A stretch of DNA of 64,000 nucleotides from Natronosalvus rutilus (GCF_024204665.1 NZ_CP100355.1:2585451-2649450); one strand, 5' to 3'; counted from the first letter of the stretch, positions 25,190 through 33,458 are shown. Translations and numbers: made by a program. Notes: generated by a model from the sequence alone, not told the origin.

Positions 25190-25360
25190 TCACAGAGGGA
25201 TGAGCGCTTCTATGATCGTATTGGCCAAACTCCTCTGGTGATCATAACCACGGCAGTTGTCCGGAAGAAGTGTATAGAGGTGGCCTCTGGACGAATCTAG
25301 GAAGAGATCATGGAGTGGGCGGGTATCGGTCGAGATGGCGTCCAGGACAAAGGGAGGCAT
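25190..25360 (-). CDS. Possible small ORF (56 aa), doubtful
   Basis: MPPFVLDAISTDTRPLHDLF, then LDSSRGHLYTLLPDNCRGYD and HQRSLANTIIEALIPL. Coherent amphipathic composition but weak GC3 bias and no promoter at the right distance. It may be a gene remnant. No homolog recognised. Confidence 0.22.
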   Translation of the reverse strand: MPPFVLDAISTDTRPLHDLFLDSSRGHLYTLLPDNCRGYDHQRSLANTIIEALIPL

Positions 25361-25404
25361 GAGCAGGAGAAAGCGAGTAGCCCGAAAAAGGGAGAAATCA
25401 CGCT

Positions 25405-25500
25405 CTCAAAAAGTTCATAATCGGTTTCAGTCTAGCGTTTTCCGGGTTAGCAGTCACCAAGAAGAGAAACGCTACGAAGAGCGCCTCAGATCCATTCCAC
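25405..25500 (+). repeat. Repeat family 2, copy 1
   Basis: CAAAAAGTTCATAATCGGTTTC (25405-25426) followed by TAGCGTTTT, GGGTTAG, GAGAAACGC and AAGAGCGC blocks; the same blocks recur in copy 2 with insertions. Confidence 0.55.
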
Positions 25501-25585
25501 GAAATTGAATTCGCTGGTTTGAAGCCTTCTCTGGAGGGGTCTCACTTACCCACTCGAGTCGAACGGGTGGCCGATCAGGACATGT

Positions 25586-25710
25586 TTCAAAAGTTCATAA
25601 TCGGTTTCCTGCTATCGGTTTTGGGTGTTAGACGACGCCCGAAATTCCGAATCGGTTGAGACACTTTCCGAGAAGGGAAACGCACCCAAGAGCGCGTCTC
25701 GAACCGGTTA
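25586..25710 (+). repeat. Repeat family 2, copy 2
   Basis: TTTCAAAAGTTCATAATCGGTTTC, then TATCGGTTTTGGGTGTTAG, GGGAAACGC and AAGAGCGCG. Direct orientation relative to copy 1, ~180 bp apart. Confidence 0.55.
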
Positions 25711-25909
25711 TGCACGTTTGACGCCTCGAGTCCTGCCTCTACGCAGCGAGTGCCGACCACGAAACGGACCTCGCTCACCCATCAGTCTCGGCAATCACCA
25801 GAATATACGTGAGTGCTCCCTAATCGCCTCGAGAGGTCTCCTACTCGACGATTAGGTCTCAAGCCATGCTCTCGAGGGCGATTCTCATCGTGCAACCGTT
25901 CCTAGACGA

Positions 25910-25977
25910 TCTTCATAATCGGCCCTCGAAGAGAGACCATACCTACTCTTCCGGACAGAGAACCCGATTATGAGGTA
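25910..25977. repeat. Inverted pair TCATAATCGG / CCGATTATGA
   Basis: TCATAATCGG at 25910-25919 and its exact reverse complement at 25968-25977, ~48 bp apart. The 10-mer is the core of repeat family 2. Confidence 0.55.
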
Positions 25978-26035
25978 TCTGAAACGCGATTAGTACGTTT
26001 TGTTGTAATCCTCAGTAGAGAACAAGAGTTGTCTG

Positions 26036-26053
26036 GTGAATACAGAGGATGGA
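26036..26053 (+). repeat. Dispersed repeat, copy C (5' half)
   Basis: GTGAATACAGAGGATGGA, identical to copy A over this length, interrupted by a MITE-like insertion directly after it. Confidence 0.6.
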
Positions 26054-26190
26054 CCTTGTTTAGACGCGATCGAGATCGGCACTAACGCATCGTTCTCAAA
26101 GTATGAAACCGTACTGTAAGGTGCTTACCACCGGATTCTGTTTAGCCAAAATAACTCCTGACCCGCTTACCCGAGAGCGTCTAAACAGGG
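26054..26190 (+). mobile_element. 137-bp MITE-like element
   Basis: Ends are 14-bp inverted repeats CCTTGTTTAGACGC (26054-26067) and GCGTCTAAACAGGG (26177-26190), one mismatch. No coding capacity. It is flanked by CAGAGGATGGA on the left and CAGAGGATGAA on the right, i.e. a ~9-11 bp duplication of a piece of the dispersed repeat, as expected if it inserted into that repeat by transposition. The donor transposase is not in the window. Confidence 0.6.
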
Positions 26191-26216
26191 CTCAGAGGAT
26201 GAATGCAGCACGATGG
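26191..26216 (+). repeat. Dispersed repeat, copy D (3' half)
   Basis: CTCAGAGGATGAATGCAGCA then CGATGG. This is the continuation of copy C on the other side of the MITE; together they form one repeat copy. Confidence 0.55.
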
Positions 26217-26299
26217 CCCTGATTAGATCTCACATTTGGGTCAGAACCAGACGCCACATACGGCTGTAGATTTATCAAGACCGGAAGGCTTGAGAGACT

Positions 26300-26488
26300 A
26301 TGAATCAATCAACAGTGAAACCCCTTCTATTGGGTATATTCGGATTAGTATCTATTGTTGCCGGTGGTTTCCTCCTTGCTCAAACAGAGACGATCTCATC
26401 AGGGTATGGGCGCCAACGACTAGTAGTCACTGGGGTTATTGCCGTTCTCCTGGGTGGCATATTGCTCTACGAAGGTATCGATAGATGA
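26300..26488 (+). CDS. Small two-TM membrane protein (62 aa)
   Basis: MNQSTVKPLLLGIFGLVSIV with AGGFLLAQ, then RQRLVVTGVIAVLLGGILLYEGI: two membrane helices. A TATA-like agatttatcaag (26265-26276) is ~28 nt upstream, giving a leaderless start. AT-richer than the core genes. Unknown function. Confidence 0.5.
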   Translation: MNQSTVKPLLLGIFGLVSIVAGGFLLAQTETISSGYGRQRLVVTGVIAVLLGGILLYEGIDR

Positions 26489-26573
26489 GTCTCCTGTACT
26501 GCCGTTCACTACTTCGGAGATCAAGCTAGATCTCGTGCAACATTCGCGCTATCTATTCAGCAGACACTGGGCG

Positions 26574-26645
26574 AACTACCGAACCATTGTCTCGAGGAGT
26601 GTACGAGATACAGAGGATGCGTTTAGCACGACAGCTTCACTTATT
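26574..26645 (+). repeat. Dispersed repeat, copy E (long form)
   Basis: AACTACCGAAC, ATTGTC, GTGTACGAGATACAGAGGAT, TTAGCACGAC, then TT-rich end; a full-length partner of copy B, 3.7 kb away, in direct orientation. Confidence 0.65.
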
Positions 26646-26755
26646 TTACACCGAAGTCAGTAAACTGGCGGTTCGGTAGAACTGCTTTGACATCGACGTT
26701 CTCGACTTCGTGGGCCTGGCAGTGTAGACAACCTGAGTTGCTTTCCTGAGATCAA
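26641..26755 (-). pseudogene. C-terminal remnant of a gene with a CxxC pair
   Basis: In the frame ending at TAA (26641-26643) the minus strand reads SQESNSGCLHCQAHEVENVD then VKAVLPNRQFTDFGVK. Just upstream is an in-frame stop and no start codon, so only a tail is left. It abuts repeat copy E. No family assigned. Confidence 0.28.
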
Positions 26756-26961
26756 TGAAAGGCACCGAAGGCAGTGAATTAGATCAGAAGGAAGTTGCCC
26801 ACTCGCGGACCGTGACCACTGCAGCAGGGACCGCATCTTCGACACGTATTAGATGGAATCCTGGTCGGCTGAGATAGTGGCGTGATCGTACTGCTTGCTC
26901 GACCTCACAGCCCACCGGCAGGCTTATCTAAACATGCAAGCGTATGGTTGCACGTTGTCTC

Positions 26962-27279
26962 GTGTCTTCCAACGACGACGTATTCCAGGCGCTGGCCGAC
27001 AGTACCCGCCGGTTGATCCTCGAAGAACTGACAGACAACAGCGAGCAGACGCTCTACGAACTCTGCGTGCGCCTCACCATGGAGCACGACATCGACATGT
27101 CCCGGCAAGGGGTCAGCAACCACCTCGAGGTCCTCGAGGAGGCCGGACTAATCGCCTCGAGTCGTCGGGGCAAGTACAAGGTCCTGGAGTTCGCGGGCGC
27201 AGACCAAATCGAGGCGGTAGCGACCTGGCTAGACCGTCTAGCCGAGAAAAACACTGACACGGAAACTGAGAAAAGGTAA
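26962..27279 (+). CDS. ArsR-family transcriptional regulator
   Basis: 105 residues from GTG 26962. NDDVFQALADSTRRLILEEL, then the recognition helix MSRQGVSNHLEVLEEAGLIASSRRGKYKVLEF. Directly upstream of a VOC protein (5-bp gap), a standard haloarchaeal pair. GTG 26962 lies ~32 nt after a TATA-like cttatctaaac; ATG 26944 is too close to it. The N-terminus is uncertain by 6 residues. Confidence 0.82.
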   Translation: MSSNDDVFQALADSTRRLILEELTDNSEQTLYELCVRLTMEHDIDMSRQGVSNHLEVLEEAGLIASSRRGKYKVLEFAGADQIEAVATWLDRLAEKNTDTETEKR

Positions 27280-27283
27280 CTAC

Positions 27284-27679
27284 ATGGAAATCACCGTAAC
27301 GAGCGTACCCGTAGATGACCAGCAGAAGGCCCTGGAATTCTACACGAACGTCCTCGGTTTCGAGAAGAAGACCGACGAACCAGTAGGCGAAGCGAGTTGG
27401 CTAACCTTGGTCGGGCCAGACTCGCCCGACGGCGTTGAACTGCTCTTAGAACCCACAGAGAACCCAACGATTGACGAGGAACTCGAGGCATACCGCGATG
27501 CACTCGTCACCAACGGCATCCCCTGGACCATGTTCGGATGCGAGGATGTCGAGGCCGAGTACGAACGCCTGAGCGAGCACGGTGTCGAGTTTACTCAGGA
27601 GCCGATGACCGCCGGGAACGTTACGATGGCCGTCTTCGACGACACGTGCGGGAACCTCATTCAGCTCGTGCAGCAGTGA
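27284..27679 (+). CDS. VOC-family (glyoxalase/bleomycin-resistance fold) protein
   Basis: 131 residues with two beta-alpha-beta-beta-beta modules: ITVTSVPVDDQQKALEFYTNVLGFEKK, then ASWLTLVGPDSPDGVELLLEP, and TMFGCEDVEAEYERLSEHGVEFTQEP, VTMAVFDDTCGNLIQLVQ. Candidate metal ligands cannot be fixed by eye. The pairing with an ArsR regulator suggests an inducible detoxification or dioxygenase role. Confidence 0.88.
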   Translation: MEITVTSVPVDDQQKALEFYTNVLGFEKKTDEPVGEASWLTLVGPDSPDGVELLLEPTENPTIDEELEAYRDALVTNGIPWTMFGCEDVEAEYERLSEHGVEFTQEPMTAGNVTMAVFDDTCGNLIQLVQQ

Positions 27680-27858
27680 GCTGGACGGCGAAACCAGGCT
27701 AACTGAAACAAAATGTGGAACGTGCGCCTGGGAAGCCATGTGAGCGCGTATTCCGCGCTACAGCGGTACGATACTTGGAAGTGGGATTTCGAAAGGGTCG
27801 AGCGGTTCGTCTCGTCTGGAGTCCGTACCAGAAGAGGATCTGTGCTGAACGCGGCCAG

Positions 27859-29199
27859 TCAGACCTCCGCCGCCTGGAGGTCGCTCGCTCGAGCCCGTGC
27901 CTGGTCGATCACTGCAGGCCGGGCCAGGAACGAGATTACGACGTCGTCGTCGCCGTAGGTCACGTCGTCGACGCTGGCGTGGTCGTGGATCCAGGAGACG
28001 AGGCTCATCGTGTCGTCGGTCATCGGCACCACGAGGCGCTCGCGTTCCCAGTCGGGGAGTTCTTCGTCGATGCGCTCGAGCAACGCGTCGACGTTGCTCC
28101 CTTCCTGGGCGCTGACGGCGACCGGGTTCGGTGCCAGCGCCGAGAGTGCCTCGCGTTTCTCGGCGAGGTCCTCGTCGCTGACGCGGTCGATCTTGTTGAG
28201 GACGGTGACGATGGGCGCCTCGTTGCGCTCGTAGAGCGTGTCGTGACTGGTGACGAGCTTCTCGTGGATCTCCTCGACCGGTTCGCTCACGTCGACAACG
28301 AGCAAGACGAGGTCGGCCCGGTAGACCGAATCGAGGGTCGACTTGAACGACTCGACGAGCCAGTGGGGCAGGTCGCTGATGAATCCGACCGTGTCGGTCA
28401 CGAGCACGTTCCGGGGCTCGATGTCCGCCCGTCGAGTCGTGGTCCCAAGGGTTGTAAAGAGTTTGTCCTGCGATTCGGCGGTAGCGTCGAGGTCCGGGTG
28501 GAGGTCCTCGTTCTCCTCGACCTCGAGATCTCGCGCCAGGCGTCGGAGCAGCGTCGATTTGCCGGCATTGGTGTACCCCGCCAGGGCGACGAGGTCGAAT
28601 CCGGAGTCGCGGCGTCGTTCGCGTCGGTGCTCCTCGGTCTGCTCGATCTGGTCCAGTTCGTCCCTGATCCGGCTGATCTGGTCCTTGATGTCCTGTTCGC
28701 GGCTCTCGTCGTACTCCCCGAGCCCCATGAAACCGGGGTGTTCGTCCCGTTTGGCGAGGCTCGCCTTCGCCTCGACGCGCGGGAGTTCGTACCGGAGTTC
28801 GGCGAGTTCGACCTGCAGCTGGGCCTTCCGGGTCTGGGCGCGCTGGCCGAATATCTCGAGGATCAGCGTGAATCGGTCCATGACCGTGACTCCCTCGGGA
28901 AGGAGCTGTCCGAGATTGTACGTCTGGTAGGGCCCGAGCCGGTTGTCGAAGATGACCGTCTCGGCGTCGGCCCGCCGGACCGTCTCCGCCAGCTCGTTCG
29001 CCTTTCCCTCGCCTAGCTGGAGGGCGGCATCCGCCGTTCTGGTCTGGGTAACCTCGTCGACGACGGTGTACCCGGCCGCACGGGCGAGGTCCGAAATCTC
29101 CTCGGTGTCGGGCACGCCGGAGTCGACGCGTTTGGCGACGATCGCTCGTTCGTCCGCCGTCGCGTCCGCACTCGTCCGTTCGTGTGTGCGTTCGTTCAT
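27859..29199 (-). CDS. hflX: GTPase HflX
   Basis: 446 residues. N-terminal HflX domain (TVVDEVTQTRTADAALQLGEGKANELAE, DNRLGPYQTYNLGQLL, MDRFTLILEIFGQRAQTRKAQLQVELAEL), a coiled-coil, then G1 GYTNAGKST, G3 VTDTVGFI, G4 NKID. It is a ribosome-associated GTPase; in bacteria it splits stalled ribosomes. A C-terminal ~60-residue extension follows. Start ATG 29199, no clear TATA upstream. Confidence 0.93.
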   Translation of the reverse strand: MNERTHERTSADATADERAIVAKRVDSGVPDTEEISDLARAAGYTVVDEVTQTRTADAALQLGEGKANELAETVRRADAETVIFDNRLGPYQTYNLGQLLPEGVTVMDRFTLILEIFGQRAQTRKAQLQVELAELRYELPRVEAKASLAKRDEHPGFMGLGEYDESREQDIKDQISRIRDELDQIEQTEEHRRERRRDSGFDLVALAGYTNAGKSTLLRRLARDLEVEENEDLHPDLDATAESQDKLFTTLGTTTRRADIEPRNVLVTDTVGFISDLPHWLVESFKSTLDSVYRADLVLLVVDVSEPVEEIHEKLVTSHDTLYERNEAPIVTVLNKIDRVSDEDLAEKREALSALAPNPVAVSAQEGSNVDALLERIDEELPDWERERLVVPMTDDTMSLVSWIHDHASVDDVTYGDDDVVISFLARPAVIDQARARASDLQAAEV

Positions 29200-29540
29200 A
29201 CGAGTAGCTGATCGTGGTCGATAGTGGCGTCGACGCGATTCGAACGCTCGAGTGGGCGCTCGGACGGACGCAGGAATGAGTGCTCGGACTGACACTCGAG
29301 TGAGCAGTCGAGCGAGCGCGCAAGTGAACGCTCGCGAACGCGGCCGACGAAGGCGTGCCTCGAGGCGCCGTCTCTCGAATCCGCCCAGTACCTGACCACG
29401 TCAGGGATGCCGGCCGGTCACCTCGGTTAGCTGGTCGCGAATCATACCTCACCTACGTCGGGAAGGGTCTTGAATGCGGTGGCGCTCGCCCGTCAGCGCG
29501 AACCGGCGCCGTTTTTACGGCCGCAGGCGGAAAGTCAGGT
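29200..29540. other. 341-bp intergenic stretch, CGAG-rich
   Basis: Low-complexity runs of ctcgagtg/gagcgagc-type words between hflX and the amidohydrolase gene; nothing looks coding. A TATA-like gtttttac (29511-29518) serves the downstream gene, 27 nt before its ATG. Confidence 0.5.
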
Positions 29541-30422
29541 ATGACGCTTCCGGCAGTACTCGAGGCCGCCGACGGGCCGAGAGCGGTCGACACCCACGCC
29601 CACCAGCCGACCAGCGAGTTCCTCCACGACGCGGGCGGGGAGATGATGCGCGACGCGGCCGACCGCTTCGGGGCCGACCTCGAGACCGACACCTACGAGC
29701 ACATGATCGAGGAGTACCGCGAGGCGGGCGTCGGGCGGACGGTCCTCCTCGGGTGGGACGCCGAGACCAACACCGGCAATCCGCCAGTCCCCAACGACTA
29801 CGTCGCCGAGGTTCGGGACACGTACTCGGACTTCTTCGTCGGCTTCGGCTCGGTCGACCCGCTCAAGGACGACTGCGTCGAGGAGGCGATTCGCTGCGTC
29901 GAGGACCTCGATCTCTCGGGATTCAAGTTCCAGCAGATTGCCCAGGGCTTCGATCCCTCCGACCCCGAACACGAGGAGCTATGGGCGACCATCGAGGACC
30001 TGGGCGTTCCCGTGGTCTTTCACGGCGGGAACTCGACGCTGGGGGCCTGCTCGCCCGGCGGCCGCGGCCTCAAGATCAAGTACGGGAATCCGATGCTGAT
30101 CGACGACGTGGCGGCGAACTATCCTGAGTTACAGATCCTGATCGCGCACCCGGCGTTCCCCTGGGAACAGGAGCAACTGGCCATCTGCCAGCAGAAGGGC
30201 AACGTCTACATGGACCTCTCGGGGTGGATGCCCCGCTACATCGACGACCAGGTGCTCCACTACGCGAAGTCTCTGCTGAAGGACAAGGTCATGTTTGGCA
30301 CCGACTACCCGATGCTCGAGCCCAGGCCCTGGCTCGAGCAGTTCGCCGAACTTGATTTCCCCGAGGACGTGCAGCGAAAGCTCCTCTGGGAGAACGCCGA
30401 GTCGTTCCTGGGCATCGAGTGA
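29541..30422 (+). CDS. Amidohydrolase-superfamily metal hydrolase
   Basis: 293 residues. Metal-binding HxH at DTHAHQPTS, later His of VVFHGGNST and ILIAHPAFPWE, and the Asp of VMFGTDYPML: the TIM-barrel amidohydrolase_2 set used by decarboxylases and lactonases. The GxDYP ending is typical of the gamma-resorcylate/ACMSD branch. Cytoplasmic. The substrate is unknown, and there is no catabolic operon around it. Confidence 0.87.
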   Translation: MTLPAVLEAADGPRAVDTHAHQPTSEFLHDAGGEMMRDAADRFGADLETDTYEHMIEEYREAGVGRTVLLGWDAETNTGNPPVPNDYVAEVRDTYSDFFVGFGSVDPLKDDCVEEAIRCVEDLDLSGFKFQQIAQGFDPSDPEHEELWATIEDLGVPVVFHGGNSTLGACSPGGRGLKIKYGNPMLIDDVAANYPELQILIAHPAFPWEQEQLAICQQKGNVYMDLSGWMPRYIDDQVLHYAKSLLKDKVMFGTDYPMLEPRPWLEQFAELDFPEDVQRKLLWENAESFLGIE

Positions 30423-30539
30423 GCGCCTCGGAGAGGTGGGCGTACTCGACGAGCGAGAGCGTCGTGAACGGAAAACGACGATACCTCTCGAACTGAGAAC
30501 GAGGACAACTGTTGTATGTGCGCTTCGAGTACGTGTGTT

Positions 30540-30806
30540 ATGTTCGTGCCGTACTGGTCGTTCGGCCCCTCGATCGGCCGTTCGATCAGCCGCTCGCTCG
30601 AGCACGCCCTCGCCACCATCCCCGGCCCACCGGAACTCGAGATTGCCCTCTTCGTCCTGGTCGCGATGGTCGTTATTCCGGCGATCATGCTCGGACTCGT
30701 TCTGATGATCGTCCGACGACGAGCCCCGGGACTCGAGGAGATTCAGGCATCGATGGACGCCGAAGCAGACCACTCCGAGACCGACGCTCCCGCCGATCGT
30801 GACTAG
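30540..30806 (+). CDS. Small single-TM protein
   Basis: 88 residues from ATG 30540 (ATG 30516 adds 8). One strong hydrophobic helix (LEIALFVLVAMVVIPAIMLGLVLMIV) followed by RRR and an acidic tail (SMDAEADHSETDAPADRD). A membrane-anchored tail protein; no family assigned. Confidence 0.5.
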   Translation: MFVPYWSFGPSIGRSISRSLEHALATIPGPPELEIALFVLVAMVVIPAIMLGLVLMIVRRRAPGLEEIQASMDAEADHSETDAPADRD

Positions 30807-30871
30807 CGGGATGGGATGTCAGCGCGGTCATCTCCAACTCGCCCTCGTCGTAGCGCCACTCGAACTGGAAG

Positions 30872-31687
30872 TCACACCGCCAGGACGGTGTCGACGACCA
30901 GCATCACCGAAAACCCGGCGAGGAACGCCATCGTCGCGGTATCGGCGTAGCCGTGGCCGTGACTCGAGGGGATGAGTTCGCGGAACACGACCGCGATCAT
31001 CGCGCCGGCGGCGAAGCCCGCCGCAATCGGGAAGATGCCGGTGACGACCGCCACGAGAGCGAAGCCGACCGCGGCCGCGATGGGCTCGGGAAGGCCACCC
31101 GAGAGCGTGGTATAGAAGATCGTCTTCGGGGTGGAGACCCCGGCTCTGATGGCTGGAATCGCCATCGCGAATCCGTCGGGGACGTTCTGGACGGCGATGG
31201 CCGTCGCGATCGCGAGTCCCAGTCCCGCCTCGCCGCTGGCGAAGGCAATGCCCACGGCGAGTCCTTCGGGGACGTTGTGGATCGTGACGGTGGCGCCGAC
31301 GAGCAACGCCCGCCGGCGGTCGTCGTCCATCGCCGCCCGTTCGGCCGCGGCCTCATCGCTCTGGAGCAGGGCAATCCCCTCCATTCCGCTGGCTTCGTCC
31401 CGGAACCCGGTGTTGATGTGGAGGTGGGGAAGCGCGGCGTTGACGACGAGCAAGAAGGCCCCGCCGGCGACGATTCCGGTGACGACCTCGAGCGGCGAGC
31501 CGAGGTTGAGACCGGGGATGATCAGCGCGAAGACTGCCGCGCCGACCATGACGCCGGCGGCGAATCCCAGCGAGCTGTCGTAGACGCTGTGGCTCACCCG
31601 GTCGGTGTAGATCGTCGGCAGCGCACCGATTCCGGTCGCACAACCAGCGAGCGTCGCGATTACGAGGACCTCGGGGAGCGTCGACAT
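30872..31687 (-). CDS. ZIP-family metal transporter
   Basis: 271 residues, about 8 membrane helices. The ZIP signatures are HNVPEG at residues 137-142 (TM4) and QNVPDG at 167-172 (TM5), with an acidic cytoplasmic loop EAAAERAAMDDDRRR before TM4. Moves Zn2+ or another divalent metal, direction not shown. Operon partners are not evident. Confidence 0.9.
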   Translation of the reverse strand: MSTLPEVLVIATLAGCATGIGALPTIYTDRVSHSVYDSSLGFAAGVMVGAAVFALIIPGLNLGSPLEVVTGIVAGGAFLLVVNAALPHLHINTGFRDEASGMEGIALLQSDEAAAERAAMDDDRRRALLVGATVTIHNVPEGLAVGIAFASGEAGLGLAIATAIAVQNVPDGFAMAIPAIRAGVSTPKTIFYTTLSGGLPEPIAAAVGFALVAVVTGIFPIAAGFAAGAMIAVVFRELIPSSHGHGYADTATMAFLAGFSVMLVVDTVLAV

Positions 31688-31716
31688 AGGTGTGATCTAG
31701 CGGGAACCGGCTGGTC

Positions 31717-32433
31717 TCAGTCGTTCGTCTCGGACGGTTGGTCGGAGTCGGACTCGAGATGCTGTGCGACGCGTTCGTCGATCACGTCGATCGAGATGCC
31801 GGCGTCCATGCCCCGATCCGCGTCGCCGAATCCGGCGCTGAGCACCCGGGTCAGAGCGTCTTCGACATCCTCGTCGAGTTCGGTGATGCGGTCGGTTTCG
31901 ACCTCGATGACGAACCCCGTCGTGATGTTCGGCGAGGTCGGCAAGAAGAGCACTTCGCGGCCATCGTCGGTCTTCTTGCCCGTTTTGAACGCCGTCATCC
32001 GGGCGCCGTTCCAGGTCTCGACCTTGACTGGCTTCTGCAGCGATTCCTGCTCCCCGAAGGCGGTTTCGGCAGCCATCTTCGAGGCGTTATAGACGACCCG
32101 GAGGCCAGGCACGCGGTTGGCGACGTTGTCCAGGACGCGTTCGACCAGACCGCCGATGGTCGTTCGCATCAGGTACCCCATCGAGAGCGTGAGGATGATG
32201 AGCACCGTGAGAACGATGACGACCCGCAGGAACTGTGCGACCTGTTCGCGGGTTCTGGCCGCACCCTCGAACGCTCCGTCCGGAATGAGCCATCGGAGCA
32301 CGTTGGCGTCGAGGATCAATTCCGGGGTGACCCCCGCGATGATCCCGTAGAGCCAGTAGAGGAGGTAGAGGGTGATGAGAATGGGACCGAGAACGACGAG
32401 GCCGCTCGCAAAGTCCCGCTTCCACGAGGTCAT
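31717..32433 (-). CDS. DUF502 family membrane protein
   Basis: 238 residues. An N-terminal helix (RDFASGLVVLGPILITLYLLYWLYGII) and a second one (FLRVVIVLTVLIILTLSMGYL), a helical LVERVLDNVANRVPGLRVVYNASK, and then a soluble part with FLPTSPNITTGFVIEVE. This is the usual DUF502 layout; function unknown. The C-terminus is acidic. Confidence 0.85.
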   Translation of the reverse strand: MTSWKRDFASGLVVLGPILITLYLLYWLYGIIAGVTPELILDANVLRWLIPDGAFEGAARTREQVAQFLRVVIVLTVLIILTLSMGYLMRTTIGGLVERVLDNVANRVPGLRVVYNASKMAAETAFGEQESLQKPVKVETWNGARMTAFKTGKKTDDGREVLFLPTSPNITTGFVIEVETDRITELDEDVEDALTRVLSAGFGDADRGMDAGISIDVIDERVAQHLESDSDQPSETND

Positions 32434-32472
32434 GTGCTGTGGGTCACACTACGGGGTTATCAGCCCTTCCCT

Positions 32473-33309
32473 TTACCGGTCGAGGATCGCCCGCAGGACG
32501 AAAAACAGGTTCTCCTTGCGTTCCATGACCCGTCGGTAGAAGTACGACTTCCACCGGCCGCCGTAGGGAACGTACTGCCACATCTCGTACTCCGCCGCGA
32601 GTTCCTCCTGGGCGTCCTCGCGAACGCCCATGAGCATCTGGAGTTCGAAGTCGGTCCCGTACTCCTCGTGGAGGTCGATTGCGTGCTCGATCATCGCCGG
32701 ATCGTGACTGCCGACGGCGATGCCGTCCTCGAAGTGCTCGAAGGCGTACTCGAGCAGTTCCCGGTAGGCACGATTGACGGCTGCTTTGTCCTTGTAGGCG
32801 ATTTCGGCCGGTTCGTCGTAGGCTCCTTTGACGAACCGAACCTTGCCTGGCAAGTCGGCGAGACGTTCGACGTCCTCGCGAGTCCGCTCGAGGTTCGCCT
32901 GCACGCAGACGCCGACGTTGCCGTCGTAGGTCGTCGTCATCGCCTCGAAGGCGTCGAGGGTGACGTCGGTCGTCGTGTGATCCTCCATGTCGATCCAGAC
33001 GAACACGTCTCGATCTGTGGCCTCCGCGACGATTTCCTCGAGCAGGTCGCGAAAGACGTCCTCGCCCACGTCGAGGCCGATCTGAGAAGGTTTTACCGAG
33101 ATGCAGGCCTCGAGGTTCGAGTCGCCGATGTCCGCGACGAGCGTGCGGTACTCGGCCGCGTCGGCCGCCGCCGGCGACCGGGAGTCGTAGTGTTCGCCGA
33201 GCAGGTTGACGATGGCGTTGATGTTCCGGTCGTTCAGGGTCCGCACGTGCTCAAGGGCCGTCGCGGGTGACTCCCCGGCGACGAACCGATTCGCGATGGG
33301 CGGGATCAT
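32473..33309 (-). CDS. Proline dehydrogenase (monofunctional)
   Basis: 278 residues. A TIM-barrel ProDH: VSVKPSQIGLDVGED-like block (ISVKPSQIGLDV), DRDVFVWIDMEDHTTTD, VGVCVQANLERT, VRFVKGAYDEPAE, IAVGSHDPAMI, FELQMLMGV and the end YVPYGGRWKSYFYRRVMERKEN with the substrate-binding RR. Oxidises L-proline to pyrroline-5-carboxylate with FAD, feeding electrons to quinone. The P5C dehydrogenase is not adjacent. Confidence 0.9.
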   Translation of the reverse strand: MIPPIANRFVAGESPATALEHVRTLNDRNINAIVNLLGEHYDSRSPAAADAAEYRTLVADIGDSNLEACISVKPSQIGLDVGEDVFRDLLEEIVAEATDRDVFVWIDMEDHTTTDVTLDAFEAMTTTYDGNVGVCVQANLERTREDVERLADLPGKVRFVKGAYDEPAEIAYKDKAAVNRAYRELLEYAFEHFEDGIAVGSHDPAMIEHAIDLHEEYGTDFELQMLMGVREDAQEELAAEYEMWQYVPYGGRWKSYFYRRVMERKENLFFVLRAILDR

Positions 33310-33448
33310 AATCGAACGTGTGTCCCCCTCTTATTTGGCAGTTTGTGATTCGTCTTCGTTGAGGAATCGTCGCTTGCGACCGTTTTCGACGCGCCTACGA
33401 CCGTCATCGGTCATCGACGCCTCCGGCTGGCGCGCGAGAACCACCAGC

Positions 33449-33458
33449 GGTTAAGAGC
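33449..33458 (+). promoter_or_regulatory. Promoter element of carS
   Basis: A TTAA-containing element (ggttaagag) centred ~27 nt before the ATG at 33480. Confidence 0.4.

Larger units (their letters stand above)
24561..26299. other. 1.7-kb region without an intact gene, with remnants and repeats
   Basis: Lower GC and few CTCGAG sites compared with the rest. It holds a frameshifted zinc-ribbon gene fragment (24813-24933), a 56-codon open frame (25190-25360), two related ~100-bp repeats (25405-25500, 25586-25710), an inverted pair (25910-25977) and a MITE-like element inside repeat copy C/D (26036-26216). The longest frames (e.g. 24607-25065 plus) have no haloarchaeal codon bias and no recognisable motif. 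It looks like decayed mobile DNA. Confidence 0.6.
26489..26961. other. 473-bp stretch with repeat copy E and a gene remnant
   Basis: Contains copy E (26574-26645) and a minus-strand remnant (26641-26755). The rest shows no open frame of interest. The right end holds the promoter of the ArsR/VOC operon (cttatctaaac, 26925-26935). Confidence 0.5.

Noticed and set aside
22327-26645. Dispersed ATACAGAGGAT repeat as a CRISPR array
   Set aside because: Spacing is hundreds to thousands of bases, with no regular spacers and no cas genes.
27758-29452. 564-codon frame in another minus frame of hflX
   Set aside because: Arg/Pro-rich low-complexity translation typical of an out-of-frame GC-rich gene; HflX motifs are in the other frame.
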